From Pilatotrama ljubarskyi (lineage: Eukaryota; Basidiomycota; Agaricomycetes; Polyporales; Polyporaceae): a stretch of DNA of 64,000 nt. The DNA is taken from NCBI GenBank assembly GCA_022385805.1, contig MU277687.1, positions 216,245-280,244 of the forward strand, in the 5' to 3' direction. Within the stretch, counting starts at the first letter, position 1; each line of letters opens with the position of its first letter. Positions 11,444-24,949 of the stretch are shown piece after piece. The notes beneath the pieces are model-generated. The model saw only the letters and a program-made list of their open reading frames with translations, made no database searches and had not been told where the DNA came from. Position numbers and translations under genes: made by a program.

Positions 11444-13645
11444 ATGGGAAAAAGTAAGAGCAAAGCAGCGATTCATCTCAAGTCTGCGGTCAGTTGAGCA
11501 ACTCTCGAGGAATTATCTTCATTGATAGCTGACCCCCATCGTAGTTAGCCCGGATCACCCTTACCCCGCACACGCTCGCGTTCTTCCTGCTCAGCGTGAT
11601 CCATTGCTTGGCTCAAGGACTTACCGCTGCGTTCGTGTACTCTGAGGATGTCAGCACATTCGCGTTCGTGAACAATATCCTGCATACTGCTCAGGTGCCG
11701 CGGAACGAGGTCGCGCGGCTGTTCCGGCATGGCGATGACCTTACCCTCAAGCTGTGCACGGCAGCACCGATTGGAGATGTCTACAAGGAGTGCATCACTA
11801 TCTGGGATACCAGCATGACGTTGAACGCGATGGGAACGCTCACGTCCAGATTTGTTGAGACGGTACGCTCGGCCATGTGTTCGTAGCAACTGCGATGGCC
11901 CTAAACTTCCCCAGTCAGACCACATACGCAGGTCCTTAGACGACGGCTCCCTCCGCCCGGTTCACGACCCTTCTAGTGGGAACGTGACTGGTGCCGAGCT
12001 GACCTACAATGGTGACAGCACCATAGTGCTCAGCGAGCAGTGCGCCCGCATGCTTGAATATCCCGGACGAATGTGAGCGAGATCCTTGGCCGATAGTGGA
12101 GAGGTCGACTGATGTGACGAAAAGTTTGGACAACTCTCAGAGAGAGGATCTTGCCTTGGTCGGTTCCCAGTTCTGGCTGCTTGGAGTGTCCACTTTCGGA
12201 GTATGTGCCTTAGTTCCGGTACGCAGTGCATACTGACCACATTCCCTTCGTAGATTCTCTACAACTCCATACCACACATGTATGTTTGGCAGAGGCACCT
12301 CTTCAGCGTGCATCCATCTAACGAATCTCGTATCCATGACAGTTGGGCCGTAGTCTTCGCTCGCGTGCTACAAACAGCATGGGCTAGCTACACCATCTGG
12401 CGCACGGAAGACTTCAAGTTCAGATACAGGTCGCTCATCGTGGGCAACGGTACACCATGTCATTTTGACGTGATGCCGTCGTACTTCAGCACCCGCTTGG
12501 CGCTTCAGGTCCGTTCAAGTCCTGCGGCGACGACCGCTCGGATACTCTTCTGACTGTACGCTCTAGATCCCGGAGCTTGTACTCAGCGTCACCGCCTTGC
12601 TATCGACCGGGTTCCTCGCTTGGTTCATCGTGAAGGTGCGCCGCCAAGACATATTTAGCGCTGAACCTTGCGCGTCCTCATCGTAGAGTAGGGCTACAGC
12701 GCGGCTACCATCCGTCGAGTGATGCCCCCTCCGCGGGTGATGCGTCAGTACAAGGTGAGCAGCAGTGATGCAACAACGGACCGCAAGCGCTAACCGGAGA
12801 TCGCAGTTCTTCCTGATCGACTCGATGTTCCTCCAGCTATCGCTATTCTTTACTGTCACTGCCATCAGCCTCTGGATGGATCAGCTGCGAAACAGCGAGA
12901 TCGCTTTGTTGGCGCAGCGTTCGCCGCTCTACTATGCTCTTTTCATTTTCACGGTGGTGGTGCGTTCCAATCTCTACTGCGGTGCCACTGGAGATCACAT
13001 AGCTGATGTCGTGAACGACAGACCATCATCCCGTGGATCGTCATGGTAAGGGTTGATGCAATTTCGATTGCATGAAGGATATGCTGACGCGACATGCCCA
13101 GGGCTGGCTCTCCGTCCGCCGTGAGATGACGGTGCTCATGGCCGGGTTCCTCTTCCTGAATCTCTGCTACATCGTCGGCTGGAGCGTCATGTTCAAGTCG
13201 CAGGTCTACCTTTGGACCTTCATCGAATGGCCGTTCTTCGGTTGTGCGACAATCGTGTCCTTCATGGTCCTCGTCGGCGCGATGGTCTTCGGCATTATAT
13301 GCTGGACGGGCTTCGGAAAGGGCCTCGCTCATTACCGTACGTCATGGTCGTACCTCCTCATCATCGCTAGAAGGCTTATCTCGTACGGATTCTGTAGTGC
13401 ATGTCGAAGCGGTGCTGACTGAGTCTGACTTCAACCCGGACGTCTTCACGAACGACACGGAGAAGGCTACAAACAAGGCCTCGAGCCCAGTCGTCCGATG
13501 CCCCAGCGCACTCTCAGATCCCTCCTCGGAAGGTGTCTCCGCGATCAAGAAGGACGGCAACTGGGACTTTGCAGACGTAGATCGGCCCGCCATCTACACG
13601 GTCGACTTCTACGAGCCTAAGGACTCGTCCAGTTCGCTGCCCTGA
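11444..13645 (+). CDS. Large multi-pass membrane protein of a basidiomycete-specific family
   Basis: Exon 1 (11444-11488, MGKSKSKAAIHLKSA) splices to LARITLTPHTLAFFLLSVIH. The rest is assembled from several exons, including SQFWLLGVSTFGILYNSIPH, FARVLQTAWASYTIWRTEDF, RLALQIPELVLSVTALLSTG, FFLIDSMFLQLSLFFTVTAI, IPWIVMGWLSVRREMTVLMA and FFGCATIVSFMVLVGAMVFG. This gives roughly eight to ten membrane helices with one long extracellular or lumenal loop after the first. A hydrophilic C-terminal tail follows, with acidic and serine-rich sequence, ending at 13645. I recognise the pattern as a recurrent hypothetical family in wood-rot fungi but know no function. No transporter or receptor signature is evident. 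It lies tail to tail with the amine oxidase gene, whose stop is at 13806. Confidence 0.75.
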
Positions 13646-13805
13646 TCTGGCGCTCTGCGTACGACGCATTGTGTCGCGTGACCTGGGGATATGTGTGATT
13701 TCTGAGGGACGGACTTCGTGTTCGGAGACGACGGACAGCTGCTTTGTAGCGTTCATGCCCCATCATAAGCGATTTTATCAGCTATTCGGACATATCCACG
13801 TCATA

Positions 13806-15793
13806 CTATACTTGGTACGGCCGAGCGTTTTGCACCTCTTCGACGTGGGCTATACCAGCACACGCGCCACCCTGGATGCACTTCGCAATGTCAGTGGCGA
13901 CATCTACTCCCTCGAAGTACGCTCCATGCAGGAACCCTGCACATACAGGTCAAGTCAGTCACCATCCTATGTCCTATAGCCGGGACATCGCTCACCGAAG
14001 TACTTCTGACTCGTCGCCTCGCCGGCGAACCAAAGCCGCTCGCCGACGTTCGCCCGCAGGTTCTCGTGGTGTTCGCTGAAGAACTACGCGGGCCAGTTCG
14101 AGTACGAGCCGCGGAAGAGCGGGTCCGTGTGCCAGCGCGGGAAGAAGAACGCGAGCGGGTCCGGGACGGTCACGTTCGGGAACATGGCGCGCAGGACGCC
14201 CATGACCTCTTCTTGTACTTGCGCGTCGGGGAGGGCCTCGATGCGTTGCGAGTAATCGCCCTGTGTCGGGCAGTCAAGCGCGTAAGCGAGGAAACATATG
14301 AAGTGGGTGCACTGGGCCTACGGTCACTGTGACGAAGATGATACCGGAGCCCGGGAAGAAATTCTCGTGGTCCAGGCTCTGCCACACCGGGTACCTGCCG
14401 CGCTCCGAGTCTGCGTATAACGCCATCTTGAGGCCTTATGTGAGCGGGCGGTAACGAGGAAGGACCCAAAGCACCTGCCTCGGTGTCGAACCAGAACCTC
14501 TCCGGAAACTGCAGGAAGATTTTGGTGTATGTGGCCTGCACAACGTTGATCAGAACCAAGCTGCTGGGGCGCAGGTACCTGAGCGAACTCACCATGACCA
14601 TGCTCTGGATAGCTTCCTGCTTCCAATCAGGCAGAGCAGGCTCGAAGACGACGTCGTCGTTTTGTAGCACACCCAAGCTGAATGTGCACAGCGCATAGTC
14701 CGCGTGCAACGTCTCCCCGCCGACGAGTTCCACGCTAACGCCCGACTGCGAATGGGTGATCTTCTTGACAGTCGAGTTCAGGCGAACCTGCTGCGGTTGC
14801 AAGAACTCGGCCGCTTCGGCTTGGATGAAGTATTTGAACCCGCGCTGATCCAACGCCATCTGATTATCGTCGCCGAAGCCGCCCTCGTCCGTATTGTAGG
14901 TGAAGTTGTTGCCCTAGAGTTTCGCCGTCAGTGAATACCTCCAGTGCATCTGGAAGACGTGCGAGGAACGTCGCGCACCCAGGAGCTGGCAATCCATGAC
15001 GACTCCTCTGGCGTCTGAGCGTACTCCCAGTCAAACTGATAGTACTCGCTCGCCATGGCTTGCGCCGTTCTGGACTTCGCGCCGATCAGGGAGTATCCAG
15101 TGCGTGCGGTAGCGTCGACGAGGCGCTTCTCGACGCGCGCCCCGGCTGCTATGGTGAGGTTCGTGTATGCGTCGCCGGAGTCATCGAAGACATCCACATG
15201 ATTTACCGGACCGGTGGCGTCGTACGTCGCTGCGTAGGACGATCGTGAGGCTGGTACATGGAAGGTTAGGATGGGCTTACTGATGCTCCCAAACCAGTCG
15301 TTGAAGTGGGTGTGAAGGCCGTGCTTCTGAGCCAAGGTCCAAATCGGGTTGGCAGGACCATCTCCGGCCTGCGTACCTTGTACCCAGTTGGCACCTGCGA
15401 TACAACAGTGAGTTGGACTGCGAACCGCTGAGTCTGACGCCGCTGGGACCGCGGCCAGCGGACGTACCCAATTCAAGCGTCACCTGCTTCCCTGGTGCGC
15501 CGAAAGCTTGAGAAGTAAGGCGGCCGCCAAGCTCCCCTACTCGACGTGCTGCATGAGGCAACCGGTCTTTCTAATGCGAAAGGGTAGTCACCTCGGGCTT
15601 CCACGATAGTGAAGTTGGTAATCCCGCGTTCGTGTATGGTGCGAGCAGCAATGACCCCAGAGACGCCGCCGCCTAAGATAAGAACAGAAGCACCCTTCTT
15701 GTGTACTCTGCTATCCAAAGAGAGACCGAACGAGCCAGGGAGATAGCACGACAGCAGGCTCATGCCGAACAACCATAGTCGCAGGCAGAACAT
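13806..15793 (-). CDS. FAD-dependent amine (polyamine-type) oxidase, probably secreted
   Basis: The start ATG is at 15793. A hydrophobic leader (LWLFGMSLLSCYLPGSFG) is followed by the FAD dinucleotide-binding motif VLILGGGVSGVIAARTI and TIVEARGDY. Later exons carry ELGGRLTSQAF, LELGANWVQGT (substrate-side motif), a long middle region with FGDDNQMALDQRGFKYFIQ, the TFSLGVLQ segment, and the C-terminal RLWFAGEATSQKYFGFLHGA and YFEGVDVATDIAKC motifs typical of flavin amine oxidases. Stop TAG is at 13806. The family oxidises polyamines or other amines and releases hydrogen peroxide. The leader suggests entry into the secretory pathway. Several short GT-AG introns interrupt the gene. The substrate cannot be decided from sequence alone. 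Confidence 0.88.
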
Positions 15794-16617
15794 GGTCGCA
15801 GAGAGAGTTCAGCAGCGCAGTCTGCTTCAAGCAGAGGATTTCGTGAGACTGCTGCAGAGCATACGAAATCAAGGAAGTCGGCAGGAACTCCGAAGCAAGC
15901 CACCAGGTCTCCAGAAAGATAAGACACCGTGTTGGACGGCTTCGAATTATATATGGTCGTAAGCGGCGGGGCCTGTGGGAGTACATGCCATGTACCCGCC
16001 GTGGCATCAGACATATCCGTCGGCATTATCTTGAAGTTGCGTTCAGCTTCCAAACCCGAGCCGATCGCGGCCGGCGCGTCAGCCAGTATATCCCCGGTCG
16101 TACACCGGAACTTGAAGCTTGAAGGTCAGGGAGGACGTCAAATGGGGCTGTTGGTATTTGTGAGGTCTCAGGTGAAGACAGAATGAAGGAAGGACCTCAC
16201 TATGCATGTCCATCCAGCGGTCAATAGGCCTCGGATCGCGCCAGCTTTAAAGGGGCTGCCAGATGGACACGTGTCCATGCTGAGATCGAACGTAAGCCGT
16301 CGCGCTGGTTCCAACCTCGCACTCACGATGGCACAAGTCCGGTGACTGTCCTGCGATAGCGATACTACAGTACTAGCCCTGCGATACAGCCATGCGCTGT
16401 CTTCGTGCCATAATTTTCTCATGCATCAGCCGTACCGCTGCAACGGGTCGACATACGTACCTTCGATACATCCATCAAGACGGCCGGGCTGCTTTGCGCC
16501 ATCGACGTCGCGACCGGCGGGACGTCTGTGGTACGCGGATTGCGGGTGCAGCAGGGGCTACTGCAATCGCATTAACTTTAAGACGATTCGGACATGATGA
16601 GAGGGAAAAAGTGAACT
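15794..16617. other. Intergenic region between amine oxidase and tRNA-Asp
   Basis: About 820 bp, probably the promoter of the minus-strand amine oxidase gene. The minus-strand frame at 15760-16053 overlaps the first exon of that gene and has no family features, so it is not called. Confidence 0.35.
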
Positions 16618-16700
16618 CTCTCTGTCGGGGAGTCGAACCCCGCTTTCGCGCGGTCATCTACAGTGACAGGCGCGTGTACTAACCGATATACTAACAGAGA
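16618..16700 (-). tRNA. tRNA-Asp(GTC) with 11-base intron
   Basis: The minus strand has acceptor arms TCTCTGT and ACAGAGA, a T arm CGGGG-TTCGACT-CCCCG, and an anticodon stem CGCGC/GCGCG. The loop reads CT-GTC-A, then an extra CTGTAGATGAC before C38, which is the standard place for a nuclear tRNA intron. GTC identifies aspartate. A T-rich run (CTTTTTCCC on the minus strand) lies just past the 3' end. Confidence 0.9.
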
Positions 16701-17070
16701 TTGGTGTTTTGTATCTCAGATGTTAACACAGCATACCGCTTGTGTAAACAGTACGGGACTTGCAGTTTCGTCTGTGGCACCAGCTGCATGATGTGAGTAT
16801 ATGCAGATGCCGGTAGCTAACTTTTGGTTATGCACCACCCGTAAGTATGTATCAATCCCACAGGTAGTATGCCACATAATACCTGAGTTCCACGATTGGC
16901 ACGATCTGACTATCGATTGCCCTGCCAGATCGAGTGAGAGTCGCTGCTATTAGTCGTCGATGCTGTGAGAGCCTCGCCGTGTCGTTCACCCGACTTCGCT
17001 ACATCCTTCTCCGTGACTGCGATCGTCCTTACCACACCAGGCACCGCTACGGCCCGGTCGCAGAATCAGA
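16701..17070. other. Intergenic region
   Basis: About 370 bp between tRNA-Asp and the amidohydrolase gene. Nothing specific is seen apart from being the likely promoter of the downstream gene. Confidence 0.3.
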
Positions 17071-18555
17071 ATGGACATCACCAAGGACATCTGGGAGCTC
17101 TCCCGGGTGATCTTCTCATACCCCGCAATCGACAACCACGCGCATGCCTTCCTGCGCGAGGAGCACAAAGACGAATACCCCTTCGAGGGCCTGATCAGCG
17201 AGGCCAACGGACAGAAAGCGTCGCATGATGCGACGTACACCATGGCGTGCTACCGTGCCACCTCCCAACTCGCGAAGCTCTTCGGACTGGCCCCAGACGC
17301 GGACTGGGAGGCCATCAAGCAGCATCGGAGAACGCTTCCGTATGACGCCCTCTGTAGGATGTGCATGGAGCCGACCCATATCCAGTGTATCCTGATCGAC
17401 GACGGGCTCGGCACCGCGGCGAAGATGTACGCCTATAACTGGCACGATCAGTTCACAGCCGCGCCCACGAAGCGTATCGTCAGGGTCGAGGCGCTTGCAG
17501 AGGTATACTACATCGACAGCTGGAGGCGGACGTCGACTGACCGTCGCGACCTGCACAGGACATCCTGAAGCATGCCATAGAGTTGCAGATTGAGGAGGAG
17601 CGGCTCTCGCCGTCGAACCTCCTCGACGTCTTCCTCGCAAACTTGGAGATCGCACTCGTAGCGGCTGCCCAGGATGATGCGGTAGCTGGCTTCAAATCCA
17701 TCGCATGCTACCGAACTGGCCTGGACGTCGCCATCATATCTTCTCTAGAGAACAACGTCGCGGTGGAACAACTTCTCACGAAGTTGACCCTGATCTACAT
17801 GAGCAGTCGGACCTTGAGGCTCCAGTACAAGGAGCTAAACGACTATATCGTGAACGCAACGATGCGGATCGCCGGCATATCCGGAAAACCCGGTATGGCG
17901 TTCAGAGATCACACTTCAGGTCGATTAGCCCTGCTCACTCCAGTCTGTTAGTACAATTCCACACAGGACTGGGCGATAACGACATCACCTTGACGCTATC
18001 CTCCCCCGCGCACCTGCAGCCCCTCATCAAGGCGTTTCCGAACACCAAGATTGTCCTGCTCCACTCGAGCTACCCGTTCACCCAAGAGGCAGGCTACCTC
18101 ACGGCGGTCTACGAGAACGTGTACCTCGACTTTGGCGAGATCTTCCCGTTCCTCAGTCCGGACGGACAACGACAAGTCCTTAGGCAGGTCCTGGAGCTGG
18201 CACCGACCAACAAAATTTTGTGGTCCAGTGAGTGATGCCTGAGCGCCGAAGCCTACAGGTACGGCCGCTCATGTGAGGTTATAGCGGACGGTCACTACTG
18301 GCCCGAGTCATACTACCTGGGCACCATGCAAGCACGGCAAGCACTCTTTGAGGTGAGGCTGCGTCGCGAGCCGGGGAATGGGGAAGTACTCACTGTGTTC
18401 GCCTCAATTCTCGCGTACTACCTTGCTAGGTCTTGGAGGCGTCCATCCGGAAATGGGAGCTAAACCTACCTCAAGCACTCGGCATCGTCAAAAGAGCGTT
18501 CTTCGAGAACGCGAACAGAGTATACAACCTCGGACTCGTCCCCCAATTCGCGTGA
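17071..18555 (+). CDS. FluG-type amidohydrolase (amidohydrolase 2 family)
   Basis: The protein begins MDITKDIWELSRVIFSYPAI and has the HxH metal motif in DNHAHAF. It continues through an all-helical middle part (YDALCRMCMEPTHIQCILID, then LLDVFLANLEIALVAAAQDD). The barrel strands follow with VQFHTGLGDNDITL (metal-binding His), TKIVLLHSSYPF, VYLDFGEIFPFLS and ILWSTDGHYWPESYYLG, where the Asp is the expected last metal ligand. The C-terminus, NRVYNLGLVPQFA, ends at TGA 18553. The architecture matches the N-terminal amidohydrolase half of fungal FluG and plant nodulin/glutamine-synthetase-like proteins. No glutamine synthetase domain is present. The substrate is unknown. At least five short introns are needed. 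It converges on the SET gene with 87 bp between stop codons. Confidence 0.85.
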
Positions 18556-18642
18556 AGCGCCATGCGTGCATACCCGCTTAAGTCTATGAAACTCCTGTAC
18601 AGTGTATGGTTATATGTGCTGGGACTCGGGACACTTGATACA

Positions 18643-20230
18643 TTATTCTTCATCCTCTGCTTCGTCTTCCTCTTCGACGATGTCGAGACCCTGCTCCCGA
18701 GCAAGCTGCAGCGCGTACGCCTCTTTGTCTCGCGCGAACGCGACGAGCGATTGCAGAATAGCTCTCTGCCCTGTTCGCCCCGTTGCAAGTCAGCTTCATA
18801 CCGCACAGGAGATCTAACCGAACCCTCTGTGCGTACCTTCAAGGTAATGGTCGAGCATCTCCACCACCTCAGGCCTCATCTCCGCGGCATTAGCAGGCGG
18901 GAACGGCGGCAGCCGATCGTACAGGTTCTGCGCCATCTCCGCGAGCATGTCCGCAGCGCACAGCTGGTCCTCGATCGACGGCCTGCCGACTCCGTCCCCG
19001 TCCTCTTCGTCGTCACCGCTCTGCTCGCCAATGGCGAAGAGGACAGCGTCCCACACCGGGTCCGCCCCGCGAGCGTTGCGTCCGACCTCCCACCTGCCTG
19101 CCGACGACGTGTCGCTGCTGCTCTGAGAGCCGGATGGCGCGGCAGAGGGTCCGCCGATCTTCAGGACGATCGTGTCGTCCGGATTGTTCGGAAGGGAGAA
19201 GCCGTACCCGAGAATCAATTCGGAGTTCGGCTTGGGTCCGTAGTTGTTGAACAGCTCGCCTCCACGAGGGGTCGCTGCATGGATGACGAGGGATATGGAC
19301 GGCTCCGAGGGGCTGGAGGTAGTCGAGGCGCTCTTGCCGCTGGACACCACCCACGACACAGGGTGCGCACGAGCGTGGTTAAGCGCGTCAATACCTGGGA
19401 GGAGCACGGGGTACGAGGAGGGTGTGGTCACGAGAGACGGGGAATCGGACAGGACGGTGGAAGGGAATGCGCGCGAGGAGAGGTACGTTGAGGCGGTAAG
19501 ATATCTGTCCCTGCGCAAGAGTCGTGAGCTTTGTCGTTCCGCGCTCAGTAGATGCGACAGTCCTACCAGGTAAACTGTTCTCCCCAGGCAGAGTTGAGTG
19601 AGCTAACTGCAGCTCTGCACTGCTCCCACTCTGCCTCCCACTCGCGCCGTCTGTCCAGGGTGGCACCATAGAGGTTCGAGCCTCTGAACGCCTCCAGCTC
19701 GACAGGACTGAAATGCAGCGGTGTGCGCAATTTCTCTGGAGACGGAAGGGAGTCGATGTATGGTCCGTGCCCCAATTCAGATCCCTTAGGGCTATGCGAG
19801 ACGCCTTTGAATGACAGGGCCGCTGAACGAATCCGAGAAGACGTACCTGGACGGCTCAACGATCCAATGCATGCAAACGTAGGTGCAAACGAGCTGCCGC
19901 TCGATGAGACCATCTAGCTGAGCTGCGCCCGCGTTCCCGCTGGCTGAGGAGATCTGCTGGAGTGCTGTCTTCGCCACCTCCGGGGTGACAGAAAGTGAAT
20001 ACGGGATGGACACGACCGCGGTATCTGCCGGCACATCGTTGCGAGCTATAGCATTGAATCCGGAGGCGACTATTCACGAGATTGAGCTTTATTTGAGTTC
20101 GTCACATATGCCGCGTTGACCGAGTGAAGTACCGGTGCTTACCAGGCTCGAAGTGAACGTCCGGGTGGATTGTAGCTCCGTTCTTGACCAGCCAGGACTT
20201 GAAGGCAGCGATGTTTTGAGGCTCGTTCAT
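18643..20230 (-). CDS. SET-domain protein lysine methyltransferase (RuBisCO LSMT-like class)
   Basis: The start is ATG 20230 (MNEPQNIAALKSWLVKNGAT). Exon 2 has GFNAIARNDVPADTAVVSIP, the start of a split SET domain. Then come LGHGPYIDSLPSPEKLRTPL and EWEAEWEQC, and the C-terminal SET core: PGIDALNHARAHPVSWVV and ELFNNYGPKPNSELILGYGF, followed by SLPNNPDDTIVLKIGG. The C-terminus is AREQGLDIVEEEDEAEDEE with TAA at 18643. The NH and ELFNNYG motifs are those of SET enzymes that bind S-adenosylmethionine. The class resembles yeast Rkm-type enzymes that methylate ribosomal proteins. The true substrate is inference. An acidic low-complexity insert (SGDDEEDGDG) sits in the substrate-binding part. Confidence 0.86.
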
Positions 20231-20566
20231 GCTCAAGACAGCCATCTTTCAGAGACGTCCTCAGTATTACCTCAAAAGCTATGTTCTCGGGCCCTAGGTG
20301 GTATAGTAAAGTTATGGTGTAGCAGGCAAGAATCGAGTAAGGGAACAGTATCGACGAGCTTCAGTGGCAAGAGGAAGGCTGGGCGGTGACCTCCACAGTT
20401 TCGATCGCTCGGTGTCTGTAGGCTGAACTAATCTTATCTGATTTCGAGGAAGACATCTCAGCAGGAGGCGTATCTTATCAGATTGTGCTTTCTGACCACT
20501 CTCCTCCAAGTCATTGCGCACCGCGCACTCGATCCCAAGCCCGTCAACGCCGTGCCCCCTGCCGCC
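20231..20566. other. Divergent promoter region
   Basis: A 336-bp gap between the divergent SET and BolA-like genes, likely a shared promoter. No coding signal is seen. Confidence 0.35.
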
Positions 20567-21069
20567 ATGCCAATTTCCGCCGCAGACCTCGAGAAGGCCA
20601 TCCGCGCGGCCATGCCGGTCACCTACCTCGAGATCGAGGACACCTCGAACGGGTGCGGGGAGAACTACGCCGTCTTCGTCGTGAGCGAGGTATGTACCGT
20701 ACCAATGACTGGGCTAGCCGAGCTCTTCGTGACGCGTGGTCTAGACCGAGATTAGGAGTGAGACTGACACGGTGCGTGATTGTTTCTGCGTGTAGGCGTT
20801 CGAGGGGAAGAATACCCTCGCGAGGCACCGCTTCAGTAAGTACTCGCATCATCTACGTACCTCTGTCTGGGGTGCAGGGAGCTGACTGCCGCCGAAGTAA
20901 ACGAGGTGCTAAAGAACGAGATCGCGCAGATGCACGCGTTTTCGCAGGTGGGACACCCTGGGCAACTCTCGTCGAAGGGGAGAACAGACTTTGCTGACCG
21001 AGACAATCGCAGAAAACGCTCACCCCAGCACAGTATGAGGCGCACCTCGCGAAACAAGCGGCATCTTGA
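20567..21069 (+). CDS. BolA-like protein (BolA2/Fra2 type)
   Basis: Four exons join in frame: 20567-20689, 20796-20835, 20898 to about 20948, and a last exon ending at TGA 21067-21069. The product of about 80 residues reads MPISAADLEKAIRAAMPVTY, then EDTSNGCGENYAVFVVSE, AFEGKNTLARHRFINEVLKN, and EIAQMHAFSQKTLTPAQYEA. The conserved RHR and MHAFSQKT motifs are those of cytosolic BolA2. These proteins pair with monothiol glutaredoxins to hold a [2Fe-2S] cluster and signal iron status. The acceptor of exon 3 was chosen because it alone restores the FINEVL motif without a stop. An in-frame upstream ATG at 20483 is possible but the family starts near 20567. Confidence 0.85.
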
Positions 21070-21576
21070 TCCAGCACGGAGAGAACGATGAGTGCAGTAG
21101 GCGGGTACACCAGATGTGGGGGGCGACCTGGATATATAGACTCGAGGCTGGCGTTGTGGAAGACCGTGGCTATCTCGAGGTTGTATCATCAGTGTAACAG
21201 TGCCAGTGTAGCCCCATCCAGCGCCGCGGTGGTTCGATTCACTTTTAAGCTGAGACTCCGAACCGCCTTCAGTACAGCCAAGCGAGGTGTAATCGAGGTT
21301 CATAGACGTCCGAGAGCAGGGAGAGTTGCGGCAAGCTCGCAAGTTCGCGATGGCGGCGAACCGCGACAAGCGCTTAGCTGATCAGATCTTATCTTATCGT
21401 GGACACGTCCGTGTACCGCCTCTGCTTGTAGTCTGCTTGCTGCTCGATCGAGATGCCTTCGTATACAACGGCACGCATGGGCGACAGATGTCAGAGTCTA
21501 CCCAATGAATTGACTATAGTAATACAGGTGGCGGATACTTCTCTTCTATACGTCATGTCCTACACTTGCCGAACGT
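21070..21576. other. Intergenic region between convergent genes
   Basis: About 500 bp between the ends of the BolA-like gene and the second SMP gene. Nothing coding is recognised. Confidence 0.35.
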
Positions 21577-22881
21577 TCACAAACCAACATCACCGAGAGT
21601 TCGGTTGCCACCGTCCTGCGCGTTCTTGTCGGCGAGGCTCTGAGCGGTGGGCGCGATGGTGCCACTCTCAGGGAGATGGCCCCGTGCCTTGTGCTCCTGC
21701 GACTCGAGCGATGCGGCCATCTCCTTTGTCACCTACAAGCGTGCGATGTCAGACATCCTCTGCCAAAGCACGAAGAGCAAAGCTAAAACTCACTGGCTCC
21801 TGCGCACGCTTATCGACCGCACTCTGCGCCTGTGCAGCCGCAGAGCCAGCTGGAGGCCGGTACCCGAGCGTCTTGTGCTCCTCAGACTGGAGAGCATGCG
21901 CTTCGGGCGCGCTGATCGTGTTCAGGTTCAGCTGCTCAGCCGGGTCCGTGGCGGAAGGCACCTGGCCACGCTCCGCGGCGATGCGCGCGGCATCCTGCAG
22001 CGCTGCCTGCGCGAGCGTGGCGGGGTCGACGCCCGCGCTGGCGTCAGGGTGTTTCGCGGCCTCGGCCTGAGCCTTGGCGGCGAGCGAACCCGGAGGGGGG
22101 CGGTAGCCGAGCGCCCTGTGCTCTTCGGACATGAGCTTGCGAGCCTCAGCTGTAGGACGGGAGTGTAAGCGGCACGTTGCACGGCCAACCGAGAAAGGAT
22201 GCTCTTACCTTCGCCGACGTTCTGCACGTCGAGGCCCTTCTGGCTGCCGGCGGCGATGTGGGTGGCATCCTCGAGCGCCGCCTTCGCGAGAATGGTGCGA
22301 TCGACGTTTGCCGAGGCATCGGGATGCTTCGCTGCGGCAGACTGGGCCTCGGAGGCGAGCGAACCCGGCGGGGGGCGGAAACCAAGCGCCTTGTGCTCGT
22401 CCGACATGACTTTCCGTGCCTCAGCTATTTGCGACAGCGATCAGTTACGGACAGTATAGAAGACGAGGACAAACCGTACCTTCGCCGATTGCATTGAGAT
22501 CGAGCTGAGCGGCTGTGCCGACCTCTCCGCGCTGCTGCTTAATGCGCTCCGCATCAGCGAGAGCAGCCTGCCGGAGCTGCTCCTCATTCACGGTGAGGTT
22601 GTGCTCCTCCGCGTGTTGGGTCTCGTGGCGTGCAACGACTGCCTGTGCCTGGGAGGCGAGGGAACCCGGAGGTGGGCGGTAGCCAAGGGCCTTGTGCTCT
22701 TCTGACATGAGCTTGCGGGCGTCCGCTGATGATATCAAAGGTTAGCACAAGGTTCATCGACGTTGTGAGAGGCGCGAAAGGTACCTTCGGAAATGTCCTT
22801 CAGGTTGACCTGTCCACCACCGTAGCGGGACGCATCCTGGTGGGCGACCTGAGAGATGTTGCCAGAGTTGATCGAAGACAT
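21577..22881 (-). CDS. SMP-domain (LEA-like) protein, copy 2
   Basis: Start ATG is at 22881 (MSSINSGNISQVAHQDASRY), followed by four clear SMP repeats: SEEHKALGYRPPPGSLASQA, SDEHKALGFRPPPGSLASEA, SEEHRALGYRPPPGSLAAKA, SEEHKTLGYRPPAGSAAAQA. A final degenerate unit, SQEHKARGHLPESGTIAPTA, follows, and the stop is at 21577. Three of the repeats begin in a new exon right after an EAR or DAR triplet (for example EARKVM), so exons map to repeat units. The protein is hydrophilic with no signal or membrane segment. It is clearly related to the gene at 1228-2931 but lies on the other strand 19 kb away. A protective role under drying stress is inferred from the family only. A TATA box lies about 120 bp upstream. 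Confidence 0.86.
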
Positions 22882-23301
22882 GATGGCAATGAAGATAGAA
22901 GGAAAGTAGTCGTGTAAAGTTGAGATCTAGAGTCGAGTTGGTCGTGAGTCGTAAGTCGTGAAAGGAACTGCTGAGGCTCGTCCTCGGTCAGCGGACTGCC
23001 TTATATACGAGAGCACCCTCGCGACATATCACGTTGACGTCAAATCCCCACTCAGGAAAAGCCTTTGCCGCCACCACCCTTCACCGACAAATCCAGCACA
23101 TCAAAGGGAGTTGGAGAGGACATGGAGACAAATGTGGCGCGGACACTGGAGTAAAGGTGAAGAAGCGCCCGAGTGCGGGGCATTGGCAAGAGCCACGTGC
23201 GCGGCTCGATCAGGCAGGGAAATTCTTGAGCGAGCGCGCTGTGGCGGACGGCGCACGCAAGCTTCAGCTCTGCTTCAAGCTTGGTCTGCTCTAGCTTCAT
23301 C
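22882..23301. other. Divergent promoter region
   Basis: A 420-bp gap between the divergent SMP gene and DIM1. It contains a TATA box on the minus strand at 23001-23008. No coding signal is seen. Confidence 0.4.
23001..23008 (-). promoter_or_regulatory. TATA box of SMP-domain gene copy 2
   Basis: The minus strand reads GTATATAA about 120 bp before the ATG at 22881. Strong TATA boxes mark highly or conditionally expressed genes in basidiomycetes, consistent with a stress-type gene. Confidence 0.55.
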
Positions 23302-24807
<1,506 letters not shown>

Positions 24808-24949
24808 CATGCTTGTCCGGGCAATTCTATGATCATGGGCCACTTGTTGTAACTTATACCTTTTCTCGGGGTTTCTTGTCCTGCGCAGTGCGCTGCAACC
24901 TCGCAGCTGCGGGATATTCAGATGGGATACCAGGAGCTAAGTCCTCGAG

